In this document: positions 1 to 7,527 of the stretch, in pieces
Layout of the letters: the number at the start of each line of letters is the position of its first letter
How positions within the stretch are numbered: the stretch's first letter is position 1
NCBI GenBank assembly: GCA_021324015.1
Contig: JAJPJX010000079.1
Coordinates: forward strand, 1 to 64,000
Direction of reading: 5' to 3'
DNA length: 64,000 nucleotides
From: Solibacteraceae bacterium
GTDB lineage: Bacteria; Acidobacteriota; Terriglobia; Bryobacterales; Bryobacteraceae
Notes under the pieces: generated by a model
Database searches by the model: none
What the model was told of the DNA's origin: nothing
What the model saw: only the letters and a program-made list of their open reading frames with translations
Translations under genes and position numbers: made by a program

Positions 1-60
1 CTGATGGCCCCAGAGAATCGGGGCCGCGGTGGATGTTCGAACTCACAAGGAGGACGTTGA

Positions 61-402
61 ATGAAGCGCACCTGGCTGATAGTTGCCTCTCTGATGATCT
101 ACCCTCTTGGTGGTCAGCAACAGACGCATCCTTCGTATTCCATCAGTGCCCAAAACGTTCTAGATGACATCAAGCGTGTTGGGACCATATGGTTTTCAAA
201 TAAAGATCAGGCGTTCAGTGACCATCTAACTTCTCTAACTGTGCAACTCGGTAAGAACCCTCGCATTCAGAGCGAGTACACCACGCTTCTCGCGAAGCCC
301 GAGGCTGAAAGAGAGGCGTGGCTCGCAATGCTATTTGTGAATGCCTACTACGCGGGCTACTCTAGAGGGCTGAGCGACGCGCAGGCTCACAATCGTAAAT
401 GA
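61..402 (+). CDS. Small exported protein of unknown function
   Basis: The 113-residue product starts with a short basic N-terminus and a hydrophobic stretch (about residues 4-17) that looks like a Sec signal peptide, followed by a soluble, mostly helical region. A strong Shine-Dalgarno (AAGGAGG) lies about six bases before the ATG, which supports this start. It is the only plus-strand gene left of the phage module and lies outside it, tail to tail with the last phage gene. I recognise no family; the function is unknown. Confidence 0.6.
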   Translation: MKRTWLIVASLMIYPLGGQQQTHPSYSISAQNVLDDIKRVGTIWFSNKDQAFSDHLTSLTVQLGKNPRIQSEYTTLLAKPEAEREAWLAMLFVNAYYAGYSRGLSDAQAHNRK

Positions 403-426
403 CGAAGCCATGATCGAGCCGTCTCG

Positions 427-876
427 CTACGCCGCCCTCGCCACCCGCACCACACGAGCCCTCCTCAGCACCGCCCGCACTATGGCGGTCAGAGCGAGCC
501 GGTCCTTGGGTGAAATCCCGAACGCCCGCTCGCGGATGTTGTTCACGTGCGCGATGCGGTCGGCGTTGGGATCGATGAAGCCGATAACGCAGCGGTTCTC
601 GCTGGCCGACTTCACCTTGAGCGACCGGAGCGTGCGGCCAGTCCAGAACCAGTCGCGGAACGGCTGGAGGCCGCGTCCCGCCTTGTAATCGGGATAGCCC
701 TTCTTCCCGTTACGCCCCGGTTTGAGCGGTTTGGCGGGCTGGTCGTTGATGTTCAGGCCTTTGTGGAGCCTGCCCTTGATCGACTCCACAACTACGTTGC
801 CGATCTCCAGCATGTCCTCGGACGTGAAAGGCCCGAGGACAAACCGAGCGCGGGTGATCTTGGCCTGAAACGGCAT
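427..876 (-). CDS. Putative phage virion morphogenesis / minor tail protein
   Basis: This 149-residue basic protein is the last gene of the minus-strand phage operon in the window. Its middle part (KGLNINDQPAKPLKPG and a later RTLRSLKV segment) resembles phage tail-completion proteins of the gpG/HK97-gp10 type, which join or finish tails. The ATG chosen lies two bases after the stop of the upstream zinc-ribbon gene, as expected in a tightly packed operon; the open frame extends further upstream but would overlap that gene completely. The family assignment is tentative. Confidence 0.55.
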   Translation of the reverse strand: MPFQAKITRARFVLGPFTSEDMLEIGNVVVESIKGRLHKGLNINDQPAKPLKPGRNGKKGYPDYKAGRGLQPFRDWFWTGRTLRSLKVKSASENRCVIGFIDPNADRIAHVNNIRERAFGISPKDRLALTAIVRAVLRRARVVRVARAA

Positions 877-878
877 CG

Positions 879-1136
879 CTAACCGACCAGCCTGCGCGAG
901 ATGGGAACCACCAACTGCCGCTTCGCGGGCGGCACGACGGCGGTCTTCAACTGGAGGTTCTGCACCCCGGCAACGAACATGTGCAGGAGCGTGCCGCAAG
1001 CGGGACACGCGACCTGGACGGGGTGCTCGAACACAACAGCGGTGCTCCCGATACCGGGAGAGAAGCGGATCGACTGCGGATCGAGGTCGAACTCGACCGG
1101 AGTACCGCAGGTAACGCACGGTGGTGTGGGATTCAT
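879..1136 (-). CDS. Small phage zinc-ribbon protein (two CxxC)
   Basis: The 85-residue product has two CxxC knuckles (CVTC near residue 7 and CPAC near residue 43), enough for one zinc ribbon. It overlaps the preceding gene by four bases (ATGA) and is followed directly by the morphogenesis gene, so translation is probably coupled. Small zinc ribbons in phages can be structural or bind RNA (the Mu Com protein is one example); nothing here decides between these. Confidence 0.55.
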   Translation of the reverse strand: MNPTPPCVTCGTPVEFDLDPQSIRFSPGIGSTAVVFEHPVQVACPACGTLLHMFVAGVQNLQLKTAVVPPAKRQLVVPISRRLVG

Positions 1137-1516
1137 TCGTTGGCTCTCGGGATTTGAAGTGGATTGTTGTGCGCGAGTTCCTGCCGATAGCGCTCGCGTT
1201 CTTCCTTGAGGATCTGGAGGCCACGCACCTCCTCGGCGGTCACGTCGCTCCAGGGAACGCTAAAGTGGGCCGCATCGAACTCCAGTTCGAGGACCCGCTC
1301 GAAAAGGCGACCGGCGACCGAGTGAGATCGGATGTGATCCAGGTCGTCGAGGCGGCAATGCGAGCAGCGGTTGATGGTGTATTGCCAGGAGCCGCAGTGA
1401 GGGCAGGTGCCAGGCGCGTTGGTATCACCAACCGTGCGCTGGTGCCCGCACTTACTGCACGTTACATCGTTGGCATCCGGGCAACCGCGCGGACCGTCCG
1501 CGCCTCCATCGCACAG
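1133..1516 (-). CDS. Small phage protein with three CxxC motifs (start uncertain)
   Basis: The C-terminal part is clearly coding, with CSKC, CPHC and CSHC motifs followed by a charged helical tail ending near IPRANE. It overlaps the next zinc-ribbon gene by four bases. No ATG or GTG lies in frame between the upstream stop at 1585 and the first cysteine motif; the given coordinate assumes a CTG start. A frameshifted continuation of the previous gene, as in tail assembly chaperones (lambda G-T), is an alternative worth testing. Confidence 0.45.
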   Translation of the reverse strand: MCDGGADGPRGCPDANDVTCSKCGHQRTVGDTNAPGTCPHCGSWQYTINRCSHCRLDDLDHIRSHSVAGRLFERVLELEFDAAHFSVPWSDVTAEEVRGLQILKEERERYRQELAHNNPLQIPRANE

Positions 1517-1584
1517 GTCATCCTGGTGGATGCACCGATGGATGAGGAGCCGGAGAGGGACCGGATGCGGCCACTCATCCGGCC

Positions 1585-2199
1585 CTAGAAGTTTGGGTCG
1601 AGCGACGGGTCGAGATCGTCGAGCGCCGAAACCAACTCGACGGCGACCGCGGACTTGTGGTGCGGCGGCACGTCGCTGATCTTGAGGCCATCGACGTACC
1701 CCTCGGCCTTGCTGACCACGGAGTCGTACAGATCGACGGCGGGCTCGATCCGGTATCGCAACTCCTCCTGGCCGTGCGGAAGGTCGGTCGCCGACACGAC
1801 GGTGCGCCGGTACACGGTGACGTCCCGCTGCGTCGGGATCTTCATGGTGTGGGTGGTGTCGCCGAACGGCGTCTTGAGCGTGATACGGTACTCGTCGCCT
1901 ACGCGCTCGCAGCCGGTGACCTCGCAATAGGTGAGCTTCGAGATGGCATTGCCCGCCTCGAACTCGTCGAACTCCGGGCCGTCCTTGTCCAACCGGATCT
2001 GGTTGAACAGGGCGAGGTCGGCCTGCGGATTCGGAACGAACTCCGTCTGCGACTTGCGCCGGCCGATGGTGCGCCGGATCGACTTCTGGTGAGCCAGGCG
2101 GCCCAGCATCTCGTCGTTGGTCGGGAGACGGACGCGGGCCGCCTTGGGCGGATTGGGCACTTTGATGGTGATGCCCCCTTCGGGGATGCTGCCGTACAT
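1585..2199 (-). CDS. Phage protein following tail tube, tail assembly chaperone position
   Basis: The 204-residue soluble protein follows the tail tube gene with a 22-base gap and has a good ribosome site (AGGAG, six bases before ATG). Its place matches the tail assembly chaperone of lambda-like phages, which is normally followed by the tape measure. The sequence carries an acidic C-terminus (ALDDLDPSLDPNF) but no motif I can name, so the role rests on position only. Confidence 0.5.
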   Translation of the reverse strand: MYGSIPEGGITIKVPNPPKAARVRLPTNDEMLGRLAHQKSIRRTIGRRKSQTEFVPNPQADLALFNQIRLDKDGPEFDEFEAGNAISKLTYCEVTGCERVGDEYRITLKTPFGDTTHTMKIPTQRDVTVYRRTVVSATDLPHGQEELRYRIEPAVDLYDSVVSKAEGYVDGLKISDVPPHHKSAVAVELVSALDDLDPSLDPNF

Positions 2200-2221
2200 A
2201 GGTACTCCTGGGAGTGGATTT

Positions 2222-3235
2222 TTACTGCGCGATGGTGTTGATGCCGCACTTCGTGGTGATCGACAGGACCGTGTTGCTCACCGTGTCGTACTGGGGAGCG
2301 CCGGTCACCGTCACGGCCACAATGCCGTCCGCCTCGGCGTTCTCGACGACCTGGAAGGCCATCTTGGGGAACGAGAACGAGACGGAGTTATTCGCGTCGT
2401 GATTGACAGAGAGCATCGCCGTGCCGGTGGTCTGGTTGATGAGCGTCGTGTACTCCGTCGATCCCGAGAGCAGGCGGGCGGTGAACTGGAACGTCGGCAC
2501 GCGGGCGCCGATCTCCATGCGGCCACGGATCTGGAGGCCGTTCTGCAATCCGGAGCCGGGGTAGAAGCCCGCGTTGAGGAGCAGGTTGTTTTTCCAACCG
2601 ATGCTGCCGGAGAGGATGCGCTTGGTCGCGACGTAATCCACGCCATTGACCGTGAGCGACATGGACGCCGCCAGCATGTTGTTCTCGACCGTGAGAGCCG
2701 GGACCGTGATGCCGGAGGGCGTCGTGAGCTTGCCGGAGCCGACCCAGTTGACCGTCATCTTGGACGAACTGCGGCCCGGCCCATAGTTGAACTGGTACGT
2801 GAAGTCCTCGATGGCGCAACCGACGTACAGGTTATCGACCGCGCTGCCGCCGCCTTCGGCCACCTGCTCGACGAGCGAGAAGTACGGCAGTTCGATGGTC
2901 GTGCCCGGATCGATCGGCACGATGGTGTACGTGTACGGCGCGGACGAGCCGGTCACGGTCGCGTTGCCGAGCGCGTAGGCGGTCGCCCAGGTGACGAATT
3001 CCGCGCTGGCGTACTTTTCCAGGCGGTTGGCCACGTCGTAATGCGACGGGAACGTCGCCGTGATGAACTCGTGCTGCTTGCCGATCTCGGCGGCGTCGTT
3101 CTCGAAGATCGGCTTCGGCGTGGTCAGCGTCGTGTCGAGCTTTTTGAAGCGCAGGAACGTGGTCCCCGCCGTTCCGATGGCGGTCTGCTTGTTGGCTCCA
3201 AGGCCAAGGACAAGTTGCTGGATTCTCGCGGGCAT
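2222..3235 (-). CDS. Phage tail tube / major tail protein
   Basis: The 337-residue protein is rich in beta strands, Thr, Ser, Gly and Asn, and has the N-terminal style of siphophage tail tube subunits (MPARIQQLVLGLGANKQTA). Tail tube proteins polymerise into the hollow tail shaft around the tape measure. It lies after the head-tail joining and tail-terminator genes in the same order as lambda FII-U-V. A C-terminal segment from about residue 270 could be an Ig-like or added surface domain, as in lambda gpV; this is inference. Confidence 0.75.
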   Translation of the reverse strand: MPARIQQLVLGLGANKQTAIGTAGTTFLRFKKLDTTLTTPKPIFENDAAEIGKQHEFITATFPSHYDVANRLEKYASAEFVTWATAYALGNATVTGSSAPYTYTIVPIDPGTTIELPYFSLVEQVAEGGGSAVDNLYVGCAIEDFTYQFNYGPGRSSSKMTVNWVGSGKLTTPSGITVPALTVENNMLAASMSLTVNGVDYVATKRILSGSIGWKNNLLLNAGFYPGSGLQNGLQIRGRMEIGARVPTFQFTARLLSGSTEYTTLINQTTGTAMLSVNHDANNSVSFSFPKMAFQVVENAEADGIVAVTVTGAPQYDTVSNTVLSITTKCGINTIAQ

Positions 3236-3239
3236 TGGT

Positions 3240-3443
3240 TTACTCCTTCACCTGCTGGTAACCGAGGCCCATGATCGGGATGAGCTTCTCGGGGACGGCA
3301 TCGACTTCCTTGATGTCGCCAGTGTGGGGATGCCGCAGCCGGACCTTGCCGGGCGCGGGCGGGGTCGCGGGCGCGGCGGCCTGCGTCTCCAGTCTCTCGA
3401 TGGCCGCCGCCACGTCGGCCATCTCCTGCTTCAGATCGGGCAT
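3240..3443 (-). CDS. Small phage protein between tail terminator and tail tube
   Basis: The 67-residue product has a predicted coiled N-terminal half (MPDLKQEMADVAAAIERLE), a proline/alanine linker and a short basic C-terminal piece. The ATG at 3443 has a GGAG nine bases upstream; a TTG 15 bases earlier overlaps the preceding gene and is less likely. Position between tail terminator and tube suggests a minor structural or accessory role, but the family is unknown. Confidence 0.5.
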   Translation of the reverse strand: MPDLKQEMADVAAAIERLETQAAAPATPPAPGKVRLRHPHTGDIKEVDAVPEKLIPIMGLGYQQVKE

Positions 3444-3444
3444 G

Positions 3445-3936
3445 TCAGTTATCTCCAATCTCGGGGATCACAAAGGTGCCCACGAAGCGGTCCTGGAGGT
3501 CTTCATCGAGCGCGTGGGCCACGCTCGGCGTGTCCATGATGTCGAGGCCGGGATAGAGGTTCATGTACCGGATGCACACAGGACTCCCGGTGGGAGGCTT
3601 ATTGCAGACGGTCCACCACAACTCCTCGTACCCCATCGGCTCGGTCTGTCCAACCGCGTTCCCCATGCGGAAGTACATGCTGAACCGATGCTTCCAAATC
3701 GTCTGACCGTCAAAGTTGCCGCCCTGCGTGCCCTCCCACACGAGCATCAGCGAGGGCGCGGGCATCTTGAAGATAGCCTCCGCGAGGCGGTGCTCGACGC
3801 CCAAGCGGTAATGGAATGCGCTGATCCGGCAGGTGGGCGTGCCGTTCTCATCAAGGACGGTCATCGCGGCAGCCAGATCCGGAATGGCCTGGAGCGTCGT
3901 CACGATGCTGTCCACCATCGCAGCGGGATTGAGCAT
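3445..3936 (-). CDS. Phage minor tail protein, tail terminator (gpU-like) position
   Basis: The 163-residue product begins one base inside the stop of the head-tail joining gene (TAATG), showing translational coupling. Gene order (joining protein, this gene, tail tube) matches lambda FII-Z/U-V, where gpU caps the growing tail. The sequence has a helical start (ATLQAIPDLAAAMTVLDEN) and mixed beta segments compatible with the U/tail terminator fold. I call it by position and general resemblance. Confidence 0.6.
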   Translation of the reverse strand: MLNPAAMVDSIVTTLQAIPDLAAAMTVLDENGTPTCRISAFHYRLGVEHRLAEAIFKMPAPSLMLVWEGTQGGNFDGQTIWKHRFSMYFRMGNAVGQTEPMGYEELWWTVCNKPPTGSPVCIRYMNLYPGLDIMDTPSVAHALDEDLQDRFVGTFVIPEIGDN

Positions 3937-4253
3937 TAGGTGATCCGCAGTTTGAGCACCGCGCCGCCCTGCGTATCGGCTTCCACCTCGGTCACGTCGT
4001 ACTTCTTGCCGTTGATCGTGATGGTGTCGCCGTGCTGCGGCGGCGGGTTCAGGTTGGCGAACCGGACGAAAAGCCGAACGACGGACGTGCCCTGCACACT
4101 GCCCGGCACGTAATCTTCGGCCATCGCCAGAGTCTGGATGATCCCGGTAATCTGCTGCGGCCCGGAACCATCCTGGGGCGCGAATGTAACCGGCGTGCCG
4201 AATGCGGCCAGACACGCCGTGTCCATCGCGTTGACGAGATCAGCGAACGCCAT
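3936..4253 (-). CDS. Phage head-tail joining protein (gpFII-like)
   Basis: The 105-residue product opens with a short helix and a strand-rich region containing FGTPVTFAPQDGSGP and ends with a GKKYDVTEVEADTQGG hairpin, a pattern seen in lambda gpFII-type head-tail attachment proteins. These form the ring that connects the filled capsid to the tail. Size fits (lambda FII is 117 residues). It lies directly between capsid-accessory genes and the tail terminator gene. Confidence 0.65.
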   Translation of the reverse strand: MAFADLVNAMDTACLAAFGTPVTFAPQDGSGPQQITGIIQTLAMAEDYVPGSVQGTSVVRLFVRFANLNPPPQHGDTITINGKKYDVTEVEADTQGGAVLKLRIT

Positions 4254-4254
4254 A

Positions 4255-4551
4255 CTATGCGGCCGGAGTGATGTACAACGTGCCTCCGGAGGACACTTGG
4301 AGCACGGCGATCTTGTCGGTTTGCGCGAGCACGAAGTACTCGGCCATCTTCGCGGGCAGGAACATGCTGGAAGCGGTCGCCGTGGGACTCGACCCGATGG
4401 CGACATAGCAATCCACGGTCGCGACCAGGCGCACCACGTCCGCGCCAATCGGCGCAGCTGTGGCCGCCGAGGACGACCCGATGGCAAGGGTCTGGGTCGT
4501 GCCGGGATTGATGGCCGGGAACGACGCGCGATTTAGGCCGGCGGTCTTCAT
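4255..4551 (-). CDS. Small phage structural protein, unknown
   Basis: The 98-residue protein is rich in Ala, Ser, Thr and Val and looks all-beta (for example DVVRLVATVDCYVAIGSS), as is common for capsid decoration or stabilising proteins. It abuts the joining protein gene with only one base between its stop and the next start. No recognised family. Confidence 0.5.
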   Translation of the reverse strand: MKTAGLNRASFPAINPGTTQTLAIGSSSAATAAPIGADVVRLVATVDCYVAIGSSPTATASSMFLPAKMAEYFVLAQTDKIAVLQVSSGGTLYITPAA

Positions 4552-4557
4552 GGCGCG

Positions 4558-5055
4558 CTATCCGAGCGTCAGGACGGAGTACCATACGGTCACGATGGCC
4601 GTGCCGTTGCCAGCCGCGAACGCAGCGGTCGCGTTCTTGATATCCAGACCGAGGTTGATCGCCGTCTGGAGATCGATGGCCGCGCTGGTGTTGGGGCCGA
4701 GGTACTGCACGTCGTCGGCGGCGGCCTGAATGGTCGCCGCCGCCACGTTCCCGGTGTGCGGCGTGACCGCCGTCCCATGAAAGACGAACGTCACCGCGCC
4801 GCCGCCCGTGAACTGGCTGGCACCGTGCTTGAACTGGAACGCGATAGCGTCGATGATGAGTACTTTGCCCGCGCCAGGCGCGGGAAGAATACTCACGGGC
4901 GTCGTGTACATCGCGATCAACTGCGCGGCGGTGAGACTGACCTGCTTCACCTGCTGCACGAGCGGGTTGAGCGCCGAACTCCCGATGTTGGTCAGCAGGC
5001 TCCCGTCGCCCTGAAACTGCGGCGCGCTAATCGGAACTTTATGCACTTCGATCAT
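4558..5055 (-). CDS. Phage structural protein, possibly head fibre or decoration
   Basis: The 165-residue product has an N-terminal segment with APQFQGDGSLLTNIGSSAL, a motif type often seen in trimeric phage fibre or decoration proteins, followed by an all-beta C-terminal domain. It overlaps the end of the preceding gene by 17 bases and sits in the head accessory block. The fibre idea is inference; no family is firmly recognised. Confidence 0.55.
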   Translation of the reverse strand: MIEVHKVPISAPQFQGDGSLLTNIGSSALNPLVQQVKQVSLTAAQLIAMYTTPVSILPAPGAGKVLIIDAIAFQFKHGASQFTGGGAVTFVFHGTAVTPHTGNVAAATIQAAADDVQYLGPNTSAAIDLQTAINLGLDIKNATAAFAAGNGTAIVTVWYSVLTLG

Positions 5056-5353
5056 GCTGTTTTCTCTCCTTTCCCGCCTTCGGCGGGGCGGCGGCGGGCT
5101 TGGCTTTGGGAGGCACCGGCTGCCGCCCCGACCGCAGAAGCGCGATCTCCAGATCCGGCCAAGGGCCAATGCGACGCTGCTCGTACATCTGGCGGGCGCG
5201 CATCATCTGGAACTTGTTGCTCGGGTTGGGGGCGGGATACTCGTCGCCGACGTTCGGCGGCGTGAACCCGCCCAACATCGGGCGCAGCACGTACAAGGAC
5301 GGCACGCCGTCCCTGATCAACTGCGCCCAGTTGGGTCGCCTGTAGAAGGCCAT
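5039..5353 (-). CDS. Small phage protein downstream of major capsid gene
   Basis: The 104-residue basic product starts with an aromatic/charged helix (MAFYRRPNWAQLIRDG) and ends in a lysine/proline-rich tail. It begins two bases after the major capsid gene, so it is co-translated with it. In lambda the equivalent place is held by FI, an accessory of DNA packaging; no sequence similarity to FI is evident. Confidence 0.5.
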   Translation of the reverse strand: MAFYRRPNWAQLIRDGVPSLYVLRPMLGGFTPPNVGDEYPAPNPSNKFQMMRARQMYEQRRIGPWPDLEIALLRSGRQPVPPKAKPAAAPPKAGKERKQHDRSA

Positions 5354-5355
5354 GG

Positions 5356-6360
5356 CTACACCGCCGTGATGACGTTGTTGAAGAAGAATCCGCAGTCCTT
5401 CGACACGATCCGCATGTCGAACGCGGAATCGATCTCTACGCGGTCGCTGGCGAGGTGCTCCATGCGGAACGTCTTGATCCGCAGGCCCGCGCCGCCCGTG
5501 GTGCCGATAAGGCCGGTCCAGTTGAACGTGTACCCGGCGCTCGGGGTCATCAGACCGGCGTTGCGGGGCCGGTAGAACAGCGCAGCGGACAGGCCGCCGA
5601 TGAAGGAGGTGGACTCGGTCGCGCCCTCGGCGGCGGTGTTGTACACCGAATCCATCACGAGGACCTCTTCGAGTTCCAGGATCTCGGCGATGATCCGGCG
5701 CGTCGCCATCGCCGGGTTGGGCGCCGTCTGACCGTACTTCGTACGGTCGATGAAGTCGGGGTGATCGACCAGCTTGTCGAACACGGCGCGCGAGAACACG
5801 CCGATGTTGGCCGTGAACCCGCCCGAGTTCAGGCGCATCTGCGTCTTCGCGTGGCGGATGTCGGTGATCGGGCTGGACGTGGCGTAATCCCAATACGTCA
5901 CGTGCGTGCTGTCGGACGTGGCCTGGCCAGCGACCTCGCCGGTCCAGACGCCCGTCTTGAAGAAGGCACCGGCCCACACGTTCTCACGGCGGATCAGAGC
6001 CTTGTTGGTCAGGAAAATGGTCGCGTCGCGATCCGGCGACAACGGCGTGTCGCTGTTCGCGCGGATCTGGTCGTCCACGTCCTTGTGGAGCGCCCACACG
6101 TTGCAGGAGTAGGTCCCCGTCGAGTCGAGCCCGTAGCCGGAGCCAGCGGATTCGGTCGCGAGGGCGCGCTGCTGCATTTCGTCGCGGTTGAAGTCGGCGC
6201 GCTTGTACGTGTAGTACAGGTCGCTTTTCATCTCCACCGGGATGGCAGGGAAAGCGCGATCGGCAACGAACTCGACACCCGCCGATTCCTGGCTGTACGC
6301 CACGGAGATGTTGGTCAACGGGCGATTCACGTGAACATCGCCCAGAGTCGGTTGAGGCAT
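5356..6360 (-). CDS. Major capsid protein
   Basis: The 334-residue product lies exactly where lambda gpE lies, after protease/scaffold and decoration genes, and has lambda-E-like features: a beta-rich N-arm (PLTNISVAYSQESAGVEFVADRAFP), a domain with YKRADFNRDE, and a central helix/loop region with FSRAVFDKLVDHPDFIDRTKYG, typical of the HK97-fold A and P domains. It forms the icosahedral shell. A hairpin terminator precedes the gene, so it may also have its own promoter or depend on readthrough. Confidence 0.85.
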   Translation of the reverse strand: MPQPTLGDVHVNRPLTNISVAYSQESAGVEFVADRAFPAIPVEMKSDLYYTYKRADFNRDEMQQRALATESAGSGYGLDSTGTYSCNVWALHKDVDDQIRANSDTPLSPDRDATIFLTNKALIRRENVWAGAFFKTGVWTGEVAGQATSDSTHVTYWDYATSSPITDIRHAKTQMRLNSGGFTANIGVFSRAVFDKLVDHPDFIDRTKYGQTAPNPAMATRRIIAEILELEEVLVMDSVYNTAAEGATESTSFIGGLSAALFYRPRNAGLMTPSAGYTFNWTGLIGTTGGAGLRIKTFRMEHLASDRVEIDSAFDMRIVSKDCGFFFNNVITAV

Positions 6361-6381
6361 TTAGATTCTCCCTTCGAACAC

Positions 6382-6407
6382 AAAAAAGCCGACCGTCGCC
6401 GGTCGGC
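6382..6407 (-). terminator. Rho-independent terminator between decoration and capsid genes
   Basis: On the minus strand an 8-bp perfect stem (arms 6400-6407 and 6388-6395, four-base loop) is followed by six T. It lies 32 bases after the stop of the decoration gene and 22 bases before the capsid start, inside the otherwise continuous late operon. It could act as an attenuator setting the ratio of head transcripts or be overridden by antitermination. Confidence 0.75.
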
Positions 6408-6438
6408 GGGGTGCTGCTGCGCTACTCGGGGTCGCCGA

Positions 6439-6807
6439 CTAGAGCTTGCCTTTCTGCTGAATCAGCGCGGGGATGATGACGCCCGCCGCGCCGGTCGCCA
6501 GGGCGCGACCAAGGATCTTGTTGCCGGAGGCCGCGGTCACGGCCTTACCGTTGGCATCGGTGGCCAGGAGGTCGCCAGCGGTAACACCGCCCGTGCCGAC
6601 CACCACCTTGCTCACGCCGAGCACCGCCAGTTCGGCCTGGACGCCCTGCGCGTTCGGCTTGTCCTGAAGGATGCCGTCCGCTTCACCGCCAGCCGAGGGC
6701 AGCGCAAGCTGCCCGCTGGAGTTGACCACCACGAAGCAGAATTGAGACGCGCTCAAGTCCGCGCTCGCGGGGGCCGCGATGGTACGAAGAGTCTGTTCGT
6801 AAGCCAT
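6439..6807 (-). CDS. Capsid decoration protein (DUF2190-like)
   Basis: The 122-residue product is rich in Ala, Gly and Val with short beta strands and the pattern ADGILQDKPNAQGVQAEL and GDLLATDANGKAV, which is characteristic of DUF2190 / capsid cement proteins. Such proteins bind the outside of the expanded capsid and stabilise it, like lambda gpD. It sits between the protease/scaffold gene and the major capsid gene, the same order as lambda C-Nu3-D-E. Confidence 0.75.
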   Translation of the reverse strand: MAYEQTLRTIAAPASADLSASQFCFVVVNSSGQLALPSAGGEADGILQDKPNAQGVQAELAVLGVSKVVVGTGGVTAGDLLATDANGKAVTAASGNKILGRALATGAAGVIIPALIQQKGKL

Positions 6808-6834
6808 GGATTCGTTTTCTCCTTTCGCGCGGTG

Positions 6835-7527
6835 CTACCGCGCCAGGCGGATTCCCGCCGCTTCGAGCGTGGCCACGAGGGCCTTCGCGTTGTGCTGCGC
6901 GCGGAACGCCGCATACGCCTCGGGGTGTTCTTCGAGCATCGCGGCATAGGCGCGTTCCTTCGTCACCTTGGTGGTGACGCCGTTGACGTACATCCCCTGC
7001 GTGACCTGCCCCCGGTTCTGGCGGGCATACGACGTGGCCTGCGCCTCGATCTCCGCGATGCCGCCCGATCCCGCGTTGGGGTTCACCTTCGAATCGACCA
7101 TGTGCTTCTCGCTTTCCGCGACGCGGGTCGCGGTCAACTCGGCGCTGACCTCCGCGACGCTCATGTACTCGCCGTTCGAGTTGCGCTTCATCAGGTAATC
7201 GGCGGCGAGATCCGGCTTACCGGCCATCTTGCAAAGCGCGGCGATGGCCTGAATGTCCGATTCCGCGCGCACGGCCTGCGCGGGCGGGAGGACGATCTGA
7301 CCGGAGACGCTGGCGGCCTTCTTGCCTTCGGTCATGTCATCATCCTTCTTCTCGCCCTTCTTCTTGCTCTTTTTGCCCTCCTCGCGCTTGTCATCGTCCT
7401 CGTCGTTGTCGGGCGGCTCCTTCTTGGAGTCGCACTCCTTCGCGTCGGACTTCTCGGGCTCCTTTTTGCCCTGGTTCTCGTCGCCGTCTTTCTTGGCGGC
7501 GGCGGCCTTCGGATCGAGTTCGGCCAT
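6835..7527 (-). CDS. Nested scaffold protein (Nu3-like), internal in-frame start
   Basis: Within the protease gene, an ATG at 7527 is preceded by GGAGG with an eight-base spacer and opens the same reading frame. It would yield a 230-residue protein made only of the charged and helical scaffold part. Lambda C/Nu3 uses exactly this arrangement to make free scaffold in excess of the protease. The sequence evidence is the ribosome site and domain boundary; expression is inferred. Confidence 0.7.
   Translation of the reverse strand: MAELDPKAAAAKKDGDENQGKKEPEKSDAKECDSKKEPPDNDEDDDKREEGKKSKKKGEKKDDDMTEGKKAASVSGQIVLPPAQAVRAESDIQAIAALCKMAGKPDLAADYLMKRNSNGEYMSVAEVSAELTATRVAESEKHMVDSKVNPNAGSGGIAEIEAQATSYARQNRGQVTQGMYVNGVTTKVTKERAYAAMLEEHPEAYAAFRAQHNAKALVATLEAAGIRLAR

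Noticed and set aside
1..60. Hairpin GGCCCC/GGGGCC at the left edge as a terminator
   Set aside because: The stem is short and no T-tract follows; upstream context is outside the window.
2117..3274. Long plus-strand frame antisense to the tail tube gene
   Set aside because: Its Arg/Val/His-rich composition is the usual antisense shadow of GC-rich coding sequence; the minus-strand protein is clearly structural.
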